From an uncultured Eubacteriales bacterium (GTDB lineage Bacteria; Bacillota; Clostridia; Oscillospirales; Oscillospiraceae), in the NCBI GenBank assembly GCA_900545515.1, contig UQZA01000012.1:6169-70168 (forward strand): a DNA stretch of 64,000 nucleotides. Direction: 5' to 3'. Shown one piece after another: positions 16,805 to 25,688 of the stretch. The position numbers and the translations under genes are program-made. The notes beneath the pieces are model-generated. The model was not told the origin of the DNA and did not search any database. It saw only the letters and a program-made list of their open reading frames with translations. Each line of letters begins with the position of its first letter. Within the stretch, counting starts at the first letter, position 1.

Positions 16805-17573
16805 TGGGTGATCCAGCCTCCAAATTCAGTTCCAGCTCTACAGGGCAGTGGTCAGAGCCGAAGATGTCTCCATGAATGCGAGCCTGGCGCACCTGTTCTC
16901 GCAAGTCATTGGATACCAAAAAGTAATCAATTCGCCATCCGGCGTTGTTTTTCCGGGCGTTGAAGCGGTAGCTCCACCAGCTGTAGGCCCCGGTCAGATC
17001 GGGGTAGAGGTAGCGGAAGGTGTCGGTGAAGCCAGCTTCCAGCAGCCGGGTAAAGCTCTCCCGCTCTTCGTCGGAGAAACCGGCGTTGCCACGGTTGGGG
17101 CCCGGGTTTTTTAGGTCGATCTCCTGGTGCGCCACATTCAAATCTCCGCAGGCCACCACTGGCTTTTGCGCTGCCAGGGCGGTGAGCTTCTCCCGGAAGG
17201 CCTGGTCCCATGCCAGGCGATGGTCCAGCCGCTTCAGACCCTCTTGGGCGTTGGGGGTGTAGCAGGTGAGAAGGTAGAAGCCGTCGTATTCCAGGGTAAT
17301 CAGCCGCCCCTCCTGATCCAGCGCCTCCACACCCAGGCCATATTGGACCGATAGGGGCGGCGTTTTGGCAAAGATGGCGGTGCCGGAGTAGCCTTTTTTC
17401 TGGGCGGAGCACCAGAACTGGGTATAGCCCGGGGTTTCCAACTGAATTTGGTCCGGCTGGAGCTTGGTTTCCTGGAGGCAGAAGAAATCCGCATTCAGCT
17501 GGCGGAAGACGTCCAGGAAGCCCTTTTGTACACAGGCCCGCAGGCCGTTGACATTCCATGAGATGAAGCGCAA
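16791..17573 (-). CDS. exoA: Exodeoxyribonuclease III (AP endonuclease)
   Basis: The 260-residue protein opens with the family signature MRFISWNVNGLRA and has the metal/catalytic motifs LQETK, GDLNVAH, WRIDYF and SDHCPV of the ExoIII/APE1 family. It repairs abasic sites in base excision repair. The start is taken as TTG 17573 because it gives the canonical N terminus and lies about 8 bases after AAGGGGG; another TTG two codons upstream is too close to the SD. There is no ATG in the right place, and the long upstream frame overlaps the divergent dCMP deaminase gene. Its 3' end overlaps the wall hydrolase gene. Confidence 0.93.
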   Translation of the reverse strand: MRFISWNVNGLRACVQKGFLDVFRQLNADFFCLQETKLQPDQIQLETPGYTQFWCSAQKKGYSGTAIFAKTPPLSVQYGLGVEALDQEGRLITLEYDGFYLLTCYTPNAQEGLKRLDHRLAWDQAFREKLTALAAQKPVVACGDLNVAHQEIDLKNPGPNRGNAGFSDEERESFTRLLEAGFTDTFRYLYPDLTGAYSWWSYRFNARKNNAGWRIDYFLVSNDLREQVRQARIHGDIFGSDHCPVELELNLEAGSPNETT

Positions 17574-17621
17574 GCGCAATTCCCCCTTTTGCAGGCAGAG
17601 TGGTAACAAAACCCTTTCTAT

Positions 17622-17650
17622 AGTATAGCAAAAAGAAACAAAGATTACAA
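17622..17650 (-). promoter_or_regulatory. exoA promoter
   Basis: Minus-strand TTGTAA (17645-17650) and TATACT (17622-17627) are spaced by 17 bp, about 50 bases upstream of the exoA start. Confidence 0.6.
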
Positions 17651-17783
17651 CTGGTATTTCAAAAAAGTAACAAACAGGGGGGCTTTCAGAAGCCGCCATA
17701 TTGCTGAGAGGAGGCGTGGTGGAGGAAAACTCTGAAAAATCAGCGGTTTTTTCCGCCTTTGTGTAAAAATTTCTGGAAATCTC

Positions 17784-17812
17784 TTGCAGTTTCCAGGCGC
17801 GTGGGGTATAAT
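17784..17812 (+). promoter_or_regulatory. dCMP deaminase promoter
   Basis: TTGCAG (17784-17789), a 17-bp spacer and TATAAT (17807-17812) lie 37 bases before the ATG. Confidence 0.75.
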
Positions 17813-17849
17813 CATGAAAATAACTGTCAGAGAGCGAAGGAGAGATACC

Positions 17850-18341
17850 ATGAGCCGGATTGATAAAGAGAACTACTATCTGGACATTGCTGAGACAGTG
17901 CTGGAGCGGTCCACCTGCCGCCAGGTTCGCAGTGGGGCCATCATTGTCCGAAATGACGAGATTGTCTCCACCGGTTACAATGGCGCGCCCCGGGGCCGGG
18001 CCAACTGCATCGATCTGGGCTACTGCACCTGGGAGCGGCACAAGGCTCCTGTGAGTCAGAGCTATGAGCTCTGCCGGAGCGTGCACGCCGAGGCCAATGC
18101 TATCATCTCCGCCGCGCGGAGTGAGTGCATGGGTGGGACCATGTATCTGGTGAGCCGGGACGCCGTCACCGGGGAGCTCCTGGAGCATCAGGGGCCATGC
18201 TCTGTATGCCGCCGGATGATCATCAACGCTGGCCTCAGCCAAATGGTGATCCGGGATTCCGGCGGCCGGTATCAGGTGCTCCGGGTGCAGGATTGGGTCT
18301 TTCAGGACGACACTCTCCTGAGCCCGGGAGAGGGTGCATGA
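17850..18341 (+). CDS. dCMP/CMP deaminase-family zinc enzyme (ComE operon protein 2-like)
   Basis: The 163-residue protein has the cytidine/deoxycytidylate deaminase zinc site: His79-Ala-Glu81 (SVHAEANAI) and Cys117/Cys120 (PCSVCRRMI). It most likely converts dCMP to dUMP for thymidylate synthesis. GAAGGAGAG lies a few bases upstream of ATG 17850. The reading frame is open 66 bases further upstream, but the promoter lies there. A terminator follows directly, so this is a single-gene transcript. Confidence 0.88.
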   Translation: MSRIDKENYYLDIAETVLERSTCRQVRSGAIIVRNDEIVSTGYNGAPRGRANCIDLGYCTWERHKAPVSQSYELCRSVHAEANAIISAARSECMGGTMYLVSRDAVTGELLEHQGPCSVCRRMIINAGLSQMVIRDSGGRYQVLRVQDWVFQDDTLLSPGEGA

Positions 18342-18370
18342 CGCAGCAGCGTGTCCTCTTTGGATATGAG

Positions 18371-18404
18371 AAAAAGCGCTCCGCAGAGGCGGGGCGCTTT
18401 TTCT
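18371..18404 (+). terminator. Terminator after the dCMP deaminase gene
   Basis: AAAAAGCGCtCCGC pairs with GCGGgGCGCTTTTT around AGAG, ending in a T run. Confidence 0.9.
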
Positions 18405-18610
18405 CAGCGTAGTACAAATAAAAAGAGAGAGGTAGGAAGTAGTCCAAAACTAGAAGGACAAACAGAGAACATAAGGGATTCGGCTCACGGCTTCCGTATC
18501 ACCTTACGCATTTAGGATAATGGAGACTTTTGAACGGGATGTGAATAAAAAGAAAACAAAAGGTGAAAGAGGCGTGAACGTTCTGGAGCACTATGCCAAA
18601 CCGCTGCAGG

Positions 18611-18706
18611 GGCGGATTCGTGTATCCGCCTGGAGGAAACGTTGCGCGTTTTTGCCCATTTGCAGTGAATTCGCAATGCCTACAACGAGCGGACACATGG
18701 GTCCGC
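18611..18706. repeat. Pair of intergenic hairpins in an otherwise empty 470-base gap
   Basis: GGCGGAT-tcgtgt-ATCCGCC (18611-18630) and GCGGAC-acatgg-GTCCGC (18689-18706) are similar palindromes, separated by a segment with TGAATTCGC resembling the flank of the other dispersed repeats. No credible coding frame exists between 18405 and 18815. Confidence 0.5.
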
Positions 18707-18815
18707 CTCTATGGAGAGATACCCATGTGGTGGATGAACGGACTTTTTGGCGTTGCCGTAAATACCTTTTTTCTGCCTGACAGGGGGCGTTAAAATGGCA
18801 AAATACGTGGGATGG

Positions 18816-19937
18816 TTACTGCGGGGCGGTATGCTTCACTGGCGCTTCTTCGGATTCTGTCGTCTTGGGGGCGGGGCACATGTCCAGTAGTCGCTGGGCC
18901 AGGGCGCGGATGGTGTCGAAATTCACGCTGTAATGGGGGCGGGAGCCGCCCAGCTTCATATTCAAGAGCCGGGCGTTGTGCATGTTCCGGATGTCCCGAG
19001 TCACCGTGCCCAGGTGCAGCCCCAGCTCTTGGGAAAGCTCCCGAGAGGTCATAGGCCGTTGCCGCATGGCGTTCATCATTTCCATCCGGGCAGGGCTCCC
19101 CAGCAGACGCATAGCGGTGTATTCCCACTCCTCCAGCTTGGACATGGCAATGCCCTTCTGGGGCTGGATGTTGACGCCAATGCAGAAGCGGGTCAGTCTT
19201 CTTTTTTCATCCACCAAGCCAGGGGTGAGATTTGGCATGAAAAAGAGGAGGGAAGCGGTGGCGCTGTCCAGGGGGTAGTCGGTTTGAATCAGCATATGAG
19301 TCTGCAAGAACTGCGCCAGGTCTTGATCCTGTAGTGTGGCTTCCCATTGACGGATCAGAGGTTCCGCCCGGTCCACCCAGGGGGCCAGGGCAGAGCCGAG
19401 CCGTTCCATCACCGGCTTCATCAGGGCTGCCAGCCGTTTTGTGTGGCGGGGGAAGTCTGAAAATACCTCCATCAGCTGCTCTTTACAGGGCAGGGGCAGG
19501 GGCAGCTTCCAGAGTCCGTGGGCAAAGGGGACAGTACTGGAGTCCCTGGGAGCATACATGCTGAGGCCGTACTCACTGCAGCTGGTGAAATAGTATCCCC
19601 CCTGGCGTAGCCGGTCCCAGGCATCACACAGGGCCTGGAAACTGAGGCCTGGATCGGATTCGTTTAGGTTTACAAAAGAGAAAACCATCAGGCGGGCCAG
19701 ACAGGTGGCGCCGGATTGCTCCAGCAGCTGGTATTTCTGGAAGTAATAGTGCAGGGTAGGCTCCTCCGGAGACAAGCTGCCGCAGACCTCCTCCATGATT
19801 GCGCTTACCTCTGCCGGTGGGATGCAGTAGGGGCCGTCCGCTGTCAGCATACGGGGAGAAAGCTGGTTGACGAATACATACAGAAGCTCTGTGGCCTCCA
19901 GAATGAGACAGGGCTTGCGATTGAATTGCAGCTCCAT
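18816..19937 (-). CDS. Winged-helix regulator with novel N-terminal domain, paralog A
   Basis: The 373-residue protein is clearly homologous to the products at 40540-41892 and 43627-44718. The N terminus follows the shared pattern (KPC/REPC, E..ELLY.FVN, LT..G.YCIP..E). An uncharacterised domain of about 280 residues follows, then a C-terminal ArsR/GntR-like winged helix (LLGSPARMEMMNAMRQ...SRELSQELGLHLGTVTRDI). I do not recognise the N-terminal domain; it may sense a ligand. ATG 19937 is preceded by GGAGGG at good spacing. It is divergent from the subtilase at 20260, its probable target. A 60-residue-like C-terminal tail (APKTTESEE...) is unique to this copy. Confidence 0.75.
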   Translation of the reverse strand: MELQFNRKPCLILEATELLYVFVNQLSPRMLTADGPYCIPPAEVSAIMEEVCGSLSPEEPTLHYYFQKYQLLEQSGATCLARLMVFSFVNLNESDPGLSFQALCDAWDRLRQGGYYFTSCSEYGLSMYAPRDSSTVPFAHGLWKLPLPLPCKEQLMEVFSDFPRHTKRLAALMKPVMERLGSALAPWVDRAEPLIRQWEATLQDQDLAQFLQTHMLIQTDYPLDSATASLLFFMPNLTPGLVDEKRRLTRFCIGVNIQPQKGIAMSKLEEWEYTAMRLLGSPARMEMMNAMRQRPMTSRELSQELGLHLGTVTRDIRNMHNARLLNMKLGGSRPHYSVNFDTIRALAQRLLDMCPAPKTTESEEAPVKHTAPQ

Positions 19938-19992
19938 GGGAGTCCCTCCAAGGTCAAAATCGTGTTGCAGATATGCGCACATTTTGAAAACG

Positions 19993-19998
19993 ATTATA
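19993..19998 (-). promoter_or_regulatory. Probable -10 of regulator A (extended -10)
   Basis: Minus-strand TGTTATAAT lies about 55 bases before the start codon. No good -35 is visible, so an extended -10 promoter is likely. Confidence 0.45.
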
Positions 19999-20138
19999 AC
20001 ACAGATTGTATCATTTTTCCAGTCTTTTTTTCCAATGGCCCGGCCATTCCATGTGCGCTGCCGCGATGAGACCTGTTGTCAGAGAGGACTCGGCTGTATG
20101 GAACTCCCACTTTTTTCTATTTTTTTCAAAAAAAGAAG

Positions 20139-20167
20139 TTGCAATATTGCGTACAATATGCTAGACT
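20139..20167 (+). promoter_or_regulatory. Subtilase promoter with overlapping palindrome
   Basis: TTGCAA (20139-20144), a 17-bp spacer and TAGACT (20162-20167). The perfect palindrome GCAATATTGC (20141-20150) overlaps the -35, and a related TTGCGTACAA follows, so a repressor or activator site is plausible. The divergent regulator A is the obvious candidate binder. Confidence 0.6.
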
Positions 20168-20259
20168 AGTCTTGGAATGATTGTGCGCAACAGTGCGTTC
20201 AATCGGGGGGCCGCAAAATTTGTTCGCTTGCGGCCTGTATCTTGAAGGGGGTAACAACT

Positions 20260-23200
20260 ATGAAACATGCCATGCGAAAGTACCTCACGGTCCTGCTTTG
20301 CGCGGCGCTGCTGCTGGGCGTCTTCTGCCCGGCTGCGGCGGCTGGCAAACCGACGGAGCGCGCCGCCTCAGGAGACCTGGCTGGAGTGGCCAGCGATCCG
20401 GCGAAGACGATCTACGCCACCTCGGAAGAGACGACCCTTGTCCCAGCCGGTTATACATACGTGTATACTGGTAAAAATGGTGAGACCTATACCCAGACGG
20501 CGGAAAGTGATCTTCTGGTCACTCCCAGAGTCCTGACCGCGGAGGAGGCGGAAGCTTTGGCTTCTTTGCAGCATGGCGAGCCCAAGACTGTGGTTGCAGA
20601 CGACGGCTCTGTGCTGCGGCAAATGGAGATCAACCCAAAAGAAGCCGCCCAGTACGCCCGAGAGATAGAGGCCATCCTGAACGGGACCACCGTGCCCCAG
20701 GAGGAAACAGTCAGCGTCTTCTATGAGGCCCATCCCAGAGACGAGCAGGTCGAAGCGCTGATCATCTTCGACGATGCGCCGGTGGCGAAGCGGGACGGCA
20801 TGTCCGTGGTCCTGGGCCAGTCCCTGGGGCAGGCGGAGCAAAGCGCCCGACAATCCATCGAGCGTGCCCAGACCTCTGCCATGGCCCGGATCAGCCGGAC
20901 CCTGGGCTACGAGGTCCAGGCTGAGACCCAGCTGACCCTTCTGACCAACGCGGTGTCGGCCACCGTGCAGTACAAGGACCTGGCTGCCATCCGGCAGATG
21001 CCGGGGATCAAGCGGGCCATTCTGATGCCCACCTACTCCATGCCAGAGGAAGAGGTTGCCTTGATTCAGAACGCTGAAATGTTGAAGCCTTATATGAAAT
21101 CCGCCGGTCCCGCCATGGGTGCGAACAGCGCGTGGGATCTGGGGTACAAAGGCGAGGGCATGAGCGTCGCCGTCATCGACACAGGCATCAGCCTGATCAA
21201 CCCCGCCTTTGAGCAGCAGCCCCAGGACCAGAGCCGGGTGGCGTATACCAAAGAAAAAATCCAGGGCCTTCTGGCTGGCTACAACTTCCACGCCAAAGAA
21301 CTGGTGGAGGGCTTGACCGCAGACCAGGTTTATTACAGTAGCAAGATCCCCTTTGCCTTTAACTATGCAGACGGCGCAGCGGACTATGGCGAGTGCCATT
21401 ACGACGCCCATGGGTCCCATGTGGCCGGCATCGTAGCCGGTAACGTGCCGGAGTGGGCAAAGGAGCAGTTCGAGATGGAGACCATGGGCATCGCCCCGGA
21501 GGCCCAGCTGGTGGGGCTGAAGGTGTTTGACGCCGGCGGTGGGGCGCGATTCAGCTCCATTGCCCGGGCGCTGGAAGATGCCATTTTATTGGGTGTGGAC
21601 TGCGCCAATCTGTCCCTGGGCTCCGATGCCGGTGCATACTATGATGAGGGAATTACGGAATATTACGAAGCAGCCTGCGATGCTGGCATCAACGTCGTGA
21701 TCGCCGCCGGCAATGCGTCGTTCAGCGGCGACAAGAGCCTCTGGGGAAACAACATGGTGAAATCTTCCACCGTTGCCACCGGTACGGTGGGCTCTCCCGG
21801 CACCTATGATCCGGTTCTGACTGTGGCCAGTGCGGAAAACCAGACTGTTGTTTCCGGCAATAAGGTACTTTCCTATCTGCCGCCCCTGAGTCTATACCGC
21901 ACAGAGTTCCGCTATTGGGAGTATCCAGATGTCCCAGAGGGCAAGGACCTGGAGGCTGTCCTGGGTGGAACGATGATGCCCTACACAGACAGCTTGCAGG
22001 ATGCGGACGGAAAATTGGTGTTTTTGAAATTGAACGAGACCTGCGTAGACACGCTGGTTGCCCAGGCGGTCCAGGCGCAGGCGGCAGCGCTGGTGCTGTG
22101 CCAAGGCCCAGAGAGCGGCCAGTCCAAAAGTGTACCGGTGCAGTTTGAGCAGACCGATTTCTCTCTCCCGGTGGTTTCCATCTCCTATCAAGACTTTGAA
22201 ACGTTCTGCAACTTCCCACCCCACGATGAGAAAATCCGCGTGGACACGTTCTGGTGTGTGAACCAACAGGCGGGGCAGATGTCGGACTTCTCTGCCTGGG
22301 GCCCCACCGATGGGCTGACCTTGAAGCCGGAAATCACCGGCATTGGCGGCAATGTGTTTTCCGCATATTACGAAGACTATTTTGCGAGCATGTCCGGCAC
22401 CTCCATGGCCTCTCCTGCCGTGGCGGCGTCAGCAGCCCTGGTGCGGCAGTATTTGAAGGAACAGGGTGTGGCAGAGGAAGGGCTGGCCGATCTGGTCAAC
22501 CGCCTGCTCATGAGCACGGCGACTCCCATTGTAGATGAAGCCCACGACACCTTCTACTTCGTCCGCCGCCAGGGCGCGGGTCTGGCCAATCCTGCGGCGG
22601 CCATGGCCTCTCAAGCTTACATTCAGGTGGAGGGCACCAACAAGTCCAAATTTGAGCTGGGCGACGACCCGGAGCGCACGGGCGTCTATACCATGGACTT
22701 TGAAGTGGTGAATTTCTCTGACGGGGAGAAAACATACACCCTGGATACCGCAGTTCTGGGACAAAAGGCAGAAGGCGGCCAGATTCGGGGCGGTAAGGTC
22801 ACCTATCTGGTCTATGACTATGCCCGGAAACTGAGTGCTGCTGTTACCTCCAGCGCCGCAGACGGGAGAATTACCGTCCCTGCCCATGCCACTGCCCAGG
22901 TCTCGGTTACGGTCACACTGTCGGACGCAGACAGAGCTTACATGGACGAGAGGTTCCCCTATGGCGCCTATGTAGAAGGGTTTGTACAGCTGATAAGCGA
23001 AGATAGTGTCAGCCTTTCCGCTCCCTTCCTGGCCTTCTATGGGGACTTCGGTGAAGCGCCGCTGTTTGATGCTGAGACCTATGAATCCCTCATGGGCGGC
23101 CCCTATGCTTACAACACGGCAGATCAAGTCCATAACACCATGGCAAGCGGCCGCTATGCACCCTTCTGGGAGAGCCTGGGCAGCTATGAGCTGCCGGCGG

Positions 23201-24825
23201 AATTTAAAAGCGTCTATTTGGGATCCTCCAGAAACCATTACATGGTGCCAGAAGCAACCAAAATCGAGTTGGGCGGTCTGCAGCCGCAGTACCTGACGTT
23301 CAATCCCGAAGCCGCAGGTCTGTCGCCCAATGGGGATGAGGATTTGGATTGGTTAAGTTTTGCTTTCGGCTTGAACCGCAATGCGAAAACGGTTACATAC
23401 ACGGTGACCGATGCCGCCACTGGCAGGGTCCTTTGGAAGCAGGAGCTGGAGGGCATCTGCAAGACGTTCAATAAAAATGCATTTTTAGGAAGTCCGTTTA
23501 CTGCCTCTGAGCTGGGGATGGATTGGCTGTACCCAGTTGCATACAATGAGGAAGATGGCTTTTATTACTATGACACCAGCAGATGCTTGCTGGAAAATAA
23601 TACAGAAGTGAAGGTTCGGGTGGAGGCTACCACAGAGCTGGAGACGGATACGCCCAATGCCAATGATGCAGTGGAATTCTACTTTTACATTGATACGGGC
23701 GCCCCCATGGACGATCCGTCCAGTATCAGAGCCATCGCCAATGAACTCAGCCCGACCTACACGGAATATTTGTATCTCTTCCAACCCCGTGAGACCTGGT
23801 TCATTGATTATACTATCATATGTCAAATTCAGAAGGATCCTGAGACCGGTAAATGGAATGGATCTGCCTTTTCTGTGGTGTCTACTACCCCAATCCCAGG
23901 GAACATCATGGGTACAGGTGCCATGGCTGGCCACTGTACGGAGGACAATCGATCCATTTTCCTGGCCTGTGACTATGCCGGCAACGTATCGGTTGCTGAA
24001 ATCCAGGGTGGCAGTCACATGGTGGATGAAGATATGGATCTACAGGCCAGTGCCACGACTCTGGCCGTGGGTGACACCATCACCATTGAAAACGTAGCCG
24101 AGAATGATTATGAGTTGAACCTGAACTGGAAGTCCCTGACGCCGGAAGTGGGCGAAGTGACCCAGTCCGACGGCAGCTCCTGCACGGTGCAGGCCAACGC
24201 CTGCGGCTTCCTGAAGGTCCGGAGCAGCTTCGGCAGCAATGAAAAAGTCCTCACCTTCCGGGTGGTGGATCCCAGCCTGGAAGGGACCTTTACCGACGTC
24301 TCCAACCATTGGGCCAAGGATGATATCCTGATGGCAACCGGCATGGGCCTGTTCCGCGGTATGACCGACAGCACCTTCTGCCCCCAGATGCCCCTGAGCA
24401 GAGGCCAGCTGGTTACCGTGCTCTACCGCATGGAGGGTAGCCCCGAGATCACCGGCAGCAGCGGTTTCCAGGATGTGGCCCCCAATCAGTATTACACCCA
24501 GGCCGTCGCCTGGGCCAAGGAAAACGGCATGGTCAACGGTGTAACAGACACCCTCTTCCGGCCTGCCGATTCGATCACCCGAGAGCAGTTTGCCGCCATC
24601 TTGTACCGCTACGCCAATTGGAAGGAGCAGGATGTGACAGCCCAGGCGGACCTGACATCCTTTGCAGACGCCGCCGGCGTCAGCGCCTATGCCCAGATCC
24701 CCATGGCCTGGGCCGTGGCAGAGGGCTTGATCCAGGGCATCTCTGAGACAATCCTCAGCCCCCGTGGAACCACCACCCGGGCGCAAGCAGCCACCATCCT
24801 GGTCCGGTACCTGGAGCAGCTGTAA
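20260..24825 (+). CDS. Giant cell-wall subtilisin-family serine protease with SLH anchor
   Basis: The 1521-residue protein has a signal peptide (1-29, ...CPAAAAG), a propeptide region to about 290, and an S8 catalytic domain with Asp307 (VAVIDTGI), His384 (AHGSHVAG) and Ser715 (SGTSMASP). The long gap between His and Ser holds a PA-like insert (about 515-690), as in lactocepin/C5a-peptidase proteases. Beta-rich Fn3-like domains follow (to about 1330) and then three SLH repeats (about 1340-1521). It should degrade extracellular proteins or peptides while bound to the wall. ATG 20260 has GAAGGGGG upstream; ATG 20272 is an alternative. Divergent from regulator A. Confidence 0.93.
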   Translation: MKHAMRKYLTVLLCAALLLGVFCPAAAAGKPTERAASGDLAGVASDPAKTIYATSEETTLVPAGYTYVYTGKNGETYTQTAESDLLVTPRVLTAEEAEALASLQHGEPKTVVADDGSVLRQMEINPKEAAQYAREIEAILNGTTVPQEETVSVFYEAHPRDEQVEALIIFDDAPVAKRDGMSVVLGQSLGQAEQSARQSIERAQTSAMARISRTLGYEVQAETQLTLLTNAVSATVQYKDLAAIRQMPGIKRAILMPTYSMPEEEVALIQNAEMLKPYMKSAGPAMGANSAWDLGYKGEGMSVAVIDTGISLINPAFEQQPQDQSRVAYTKEKIQGLLAGYNFHAKELVEGLTADQVYYSSKIPFAFNYADGAADYGECHYDAHGSHVAGIVAGNVPEWAKEQFEMETMGIAPEAQLVGLKVFDAGGGARFSSIARALEDAILLGVDCANLSLGSDAGAYYDEGITEYYEAACDAGINVVIAAGNASFSGDKSLWGNNMVKSSTVATGTVGSPGTYDPVLTVASAENQTVVSGNKVLSYLPPLSLYRTEFRYWEYPDVPEGKDLEAVLGGTMMPYTDSLQDADGKLVFLKLNETCVDTLVAQAVQAQAAALVLCQGPESGQSKSVPVQFEQTDFSLPVVSISYQDFETFCNFPPHDEKIRVDTFWCVNQQAGQMSDFSAWGPTDGLTLKPEITGIGGNVFSAYYEDYFASMSGTSMASPAVAASAALVRQYLKEQGVAEEGLADLVNRLLMSTATPIVDEAHDTFYFVRRQGAGLANPAAAMASQAYIQVEGTNKSKFELGDDPERTGVYTMDFEVVNFSDGEKTYTLDTAVLGQKAEGGQIRGGKVTYLVYDYARKLSAAVTSSAADGRITVPAHATAQVSVTVTLSDADRAYMDERFPYGAYVEGFVQLISEDSVSLSAPFLAFYGDFGEAPLFDAETYESLMGGPYAYNTADQVHNTMASGRYAPFWESLGSYELPAEFKSVYLGSSRNHYMVPEATKIELGGLQPQYLTFNPEAAGLSPNGDEDLDWLSFAFGLNRNAKTVTYTVTDAATGRVLWKQELEGICKTFNKNAFLGSPFTASELGMDWLYPVAYNEEDGFYYYDTSRCLLENNTEVKVRVEATTELETDTPNANDAVEFYFYIDTGAPMDDPSSIRAIANELSPTYTEYLYLFQPRETWFIDYTIICQIQKDPETGKWNGSAFSVVSTTPIPGNIMGTGAMAGHCTEDNRSIFLACDYAGNVSVAEIQGGSHMVDEDMDLQASATTLAVGDTITIENVAENDYELNLNWKSLTPEVGEVTQSDGSSCTVQANACGFLKVRSSFGSNEKVLTFRVVDPSLEGTFTDVSNHWAKDDILMATGMGLFRGMTDSTFCPQMPLSRGQLVTVLYRMEGSPEITGSSGFQDVAPNQYYTQAVAWAKENGMVNGVTDTLFRPADSITREQFAAILYRYANWKEQDVTAQADLTSFADAAGVSAYAQIPMAWAVAEGLIQGISETILSPRGTTTRAQAATILVRYLEQL

Positions 24826-24938
24826 GCTCTGTCTCTTCCGGAACCAGCAGAGAGGGTTCTCCGCTTTGCTGCCTCCGGACCGTTGCAACGAGGAACCAAT
24901 TTGTTTTGCTTGTAATCTTGCCATCCTTTCCTTTCTGA

Positions 24939-24981
24939 AAGCAGGAGGCCACCCATTCCCAGCCCGGGTGGCCTCCTGCTT
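24939..24981 (+). terminator. Long-stem terminator after the subtilase
   Basis: A perfect 16-bp stem (AAGCAGGAGGCCACCC with its complement) and an 11-nt loop, followed by a T-rich tract. The remaining 24826-25148 gap holds only this and the NUDIX promoter. Confidence 0.8.
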
Positions 24982-25088
24982 ACTTGTTTGTATATCCCGT
25001 TTATGTCTTTAGCGCTATCATGTGTGACCGCAGGGGCGGACCCTGTCCGATGTGTTTTGTCATTTCAATGCGCTCAATTGGGAACCGG

Positions 25089-25117
25089 TTGTCAATTGGG
25101 CGAAGATATGGTACCAT
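25089..25117 (+). promoter_or_regulatory. NUDIX gene promoter
   Basis: TTGTCA (25089-25094), a 17-bp spacer and TACCAT (25112-25117), about 30 bases before the start codon. Confidence 0.5.
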
Positions 25118-25148
25118 ATGATCCAACATATAGGGAGGGAGTGGACGT

Positions 25149-25670
25149 ATGGAGGAGCGTGTGGATGTATATGACGCCAGTCGCCGCCGCACCGGTCGGG
25201 TGCGGCGGCGAGGAGAGGCAATGAAGCCTGGAGAGTATGGGCTGGTGGTCTGCGTCTGGGTATGCGATGGAGCCGGACATCTGCTTCTGACCAAGCGGGC
25301 GACGGAGAAAAAATCCTTTCCCAACACCTGGGAAAACTCCGGCGGCTCCGCCTGGGCCGGTGAGTCCAGCCGCCAGGCCATTGCCCGGGAACTGTATGAG
25401 GAAACCGGAATCCGCGCCCGGGAGGAAGCCTTCCTGCTGCTGGAGTCTGACCGGGGGGAAGAGGCTTTTTTTGACTTCTACTTCCTCCGCTGCCCACCGC
25501 CGCAGCCGGACATTGTGCTCCAGCCGGGGGAGACCAGCGACGCCAAATGGGTCACCCTGGATGAGGTCCGGGAGATGGCCCGGGCCGGTCTTCTGGCTGC
25601 GCCCATTGCTCGCCGCTTCCGCCTCCAGGAGGCCCGGCTGGAGCGGCTGGTGGAAGCGGATGCGCCGTAG
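25149..25670 (+). CDS. NUDIX hydrolase
   Basis: The 173-residue protein has a NUDIX box, GGSAWAGESSRQAIARELYE followed by ETGI, matching GX5EX7REUXEEXGU closely. The opening (VDVYDASRRRTGRVRRRG) resembles IPP isomerase-like and YfcD-like NUDIX proteins, so the substrate may be a nucleoside or isoprenoid diphosphate; this cannot be decided from the motif. AGGGAGGGAG precedes ATG 25149. It converges on thiC with an 18-base gap. Confidence 0.85.
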   Translation: MEERVDVYDASRRRTGRVRRRGEAMKPGEYGLVVCVWVCDGAGHLLLTKRATEKKSFPNTWENSGGSAWAGESSRQAIARELYEETGIRAREEAFLLLESDRGEEAFFDFYFLRCPPPQPDIVLQPGETSDAKWVTLDEVREMARAGLLAAPIARRFRLQEARLERLVEADAP

Positions 25671-25688
25671 CCGGTCCCGGAGCGCTCC

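Noticed and set aside
17574..18242. N-terminal extension of the exoA frame
   Set aside because: It is antisense to the dCMP deaminase gene and includes the intergenic promoters; ExoIII family proteins begin at MRFISWNVNG.
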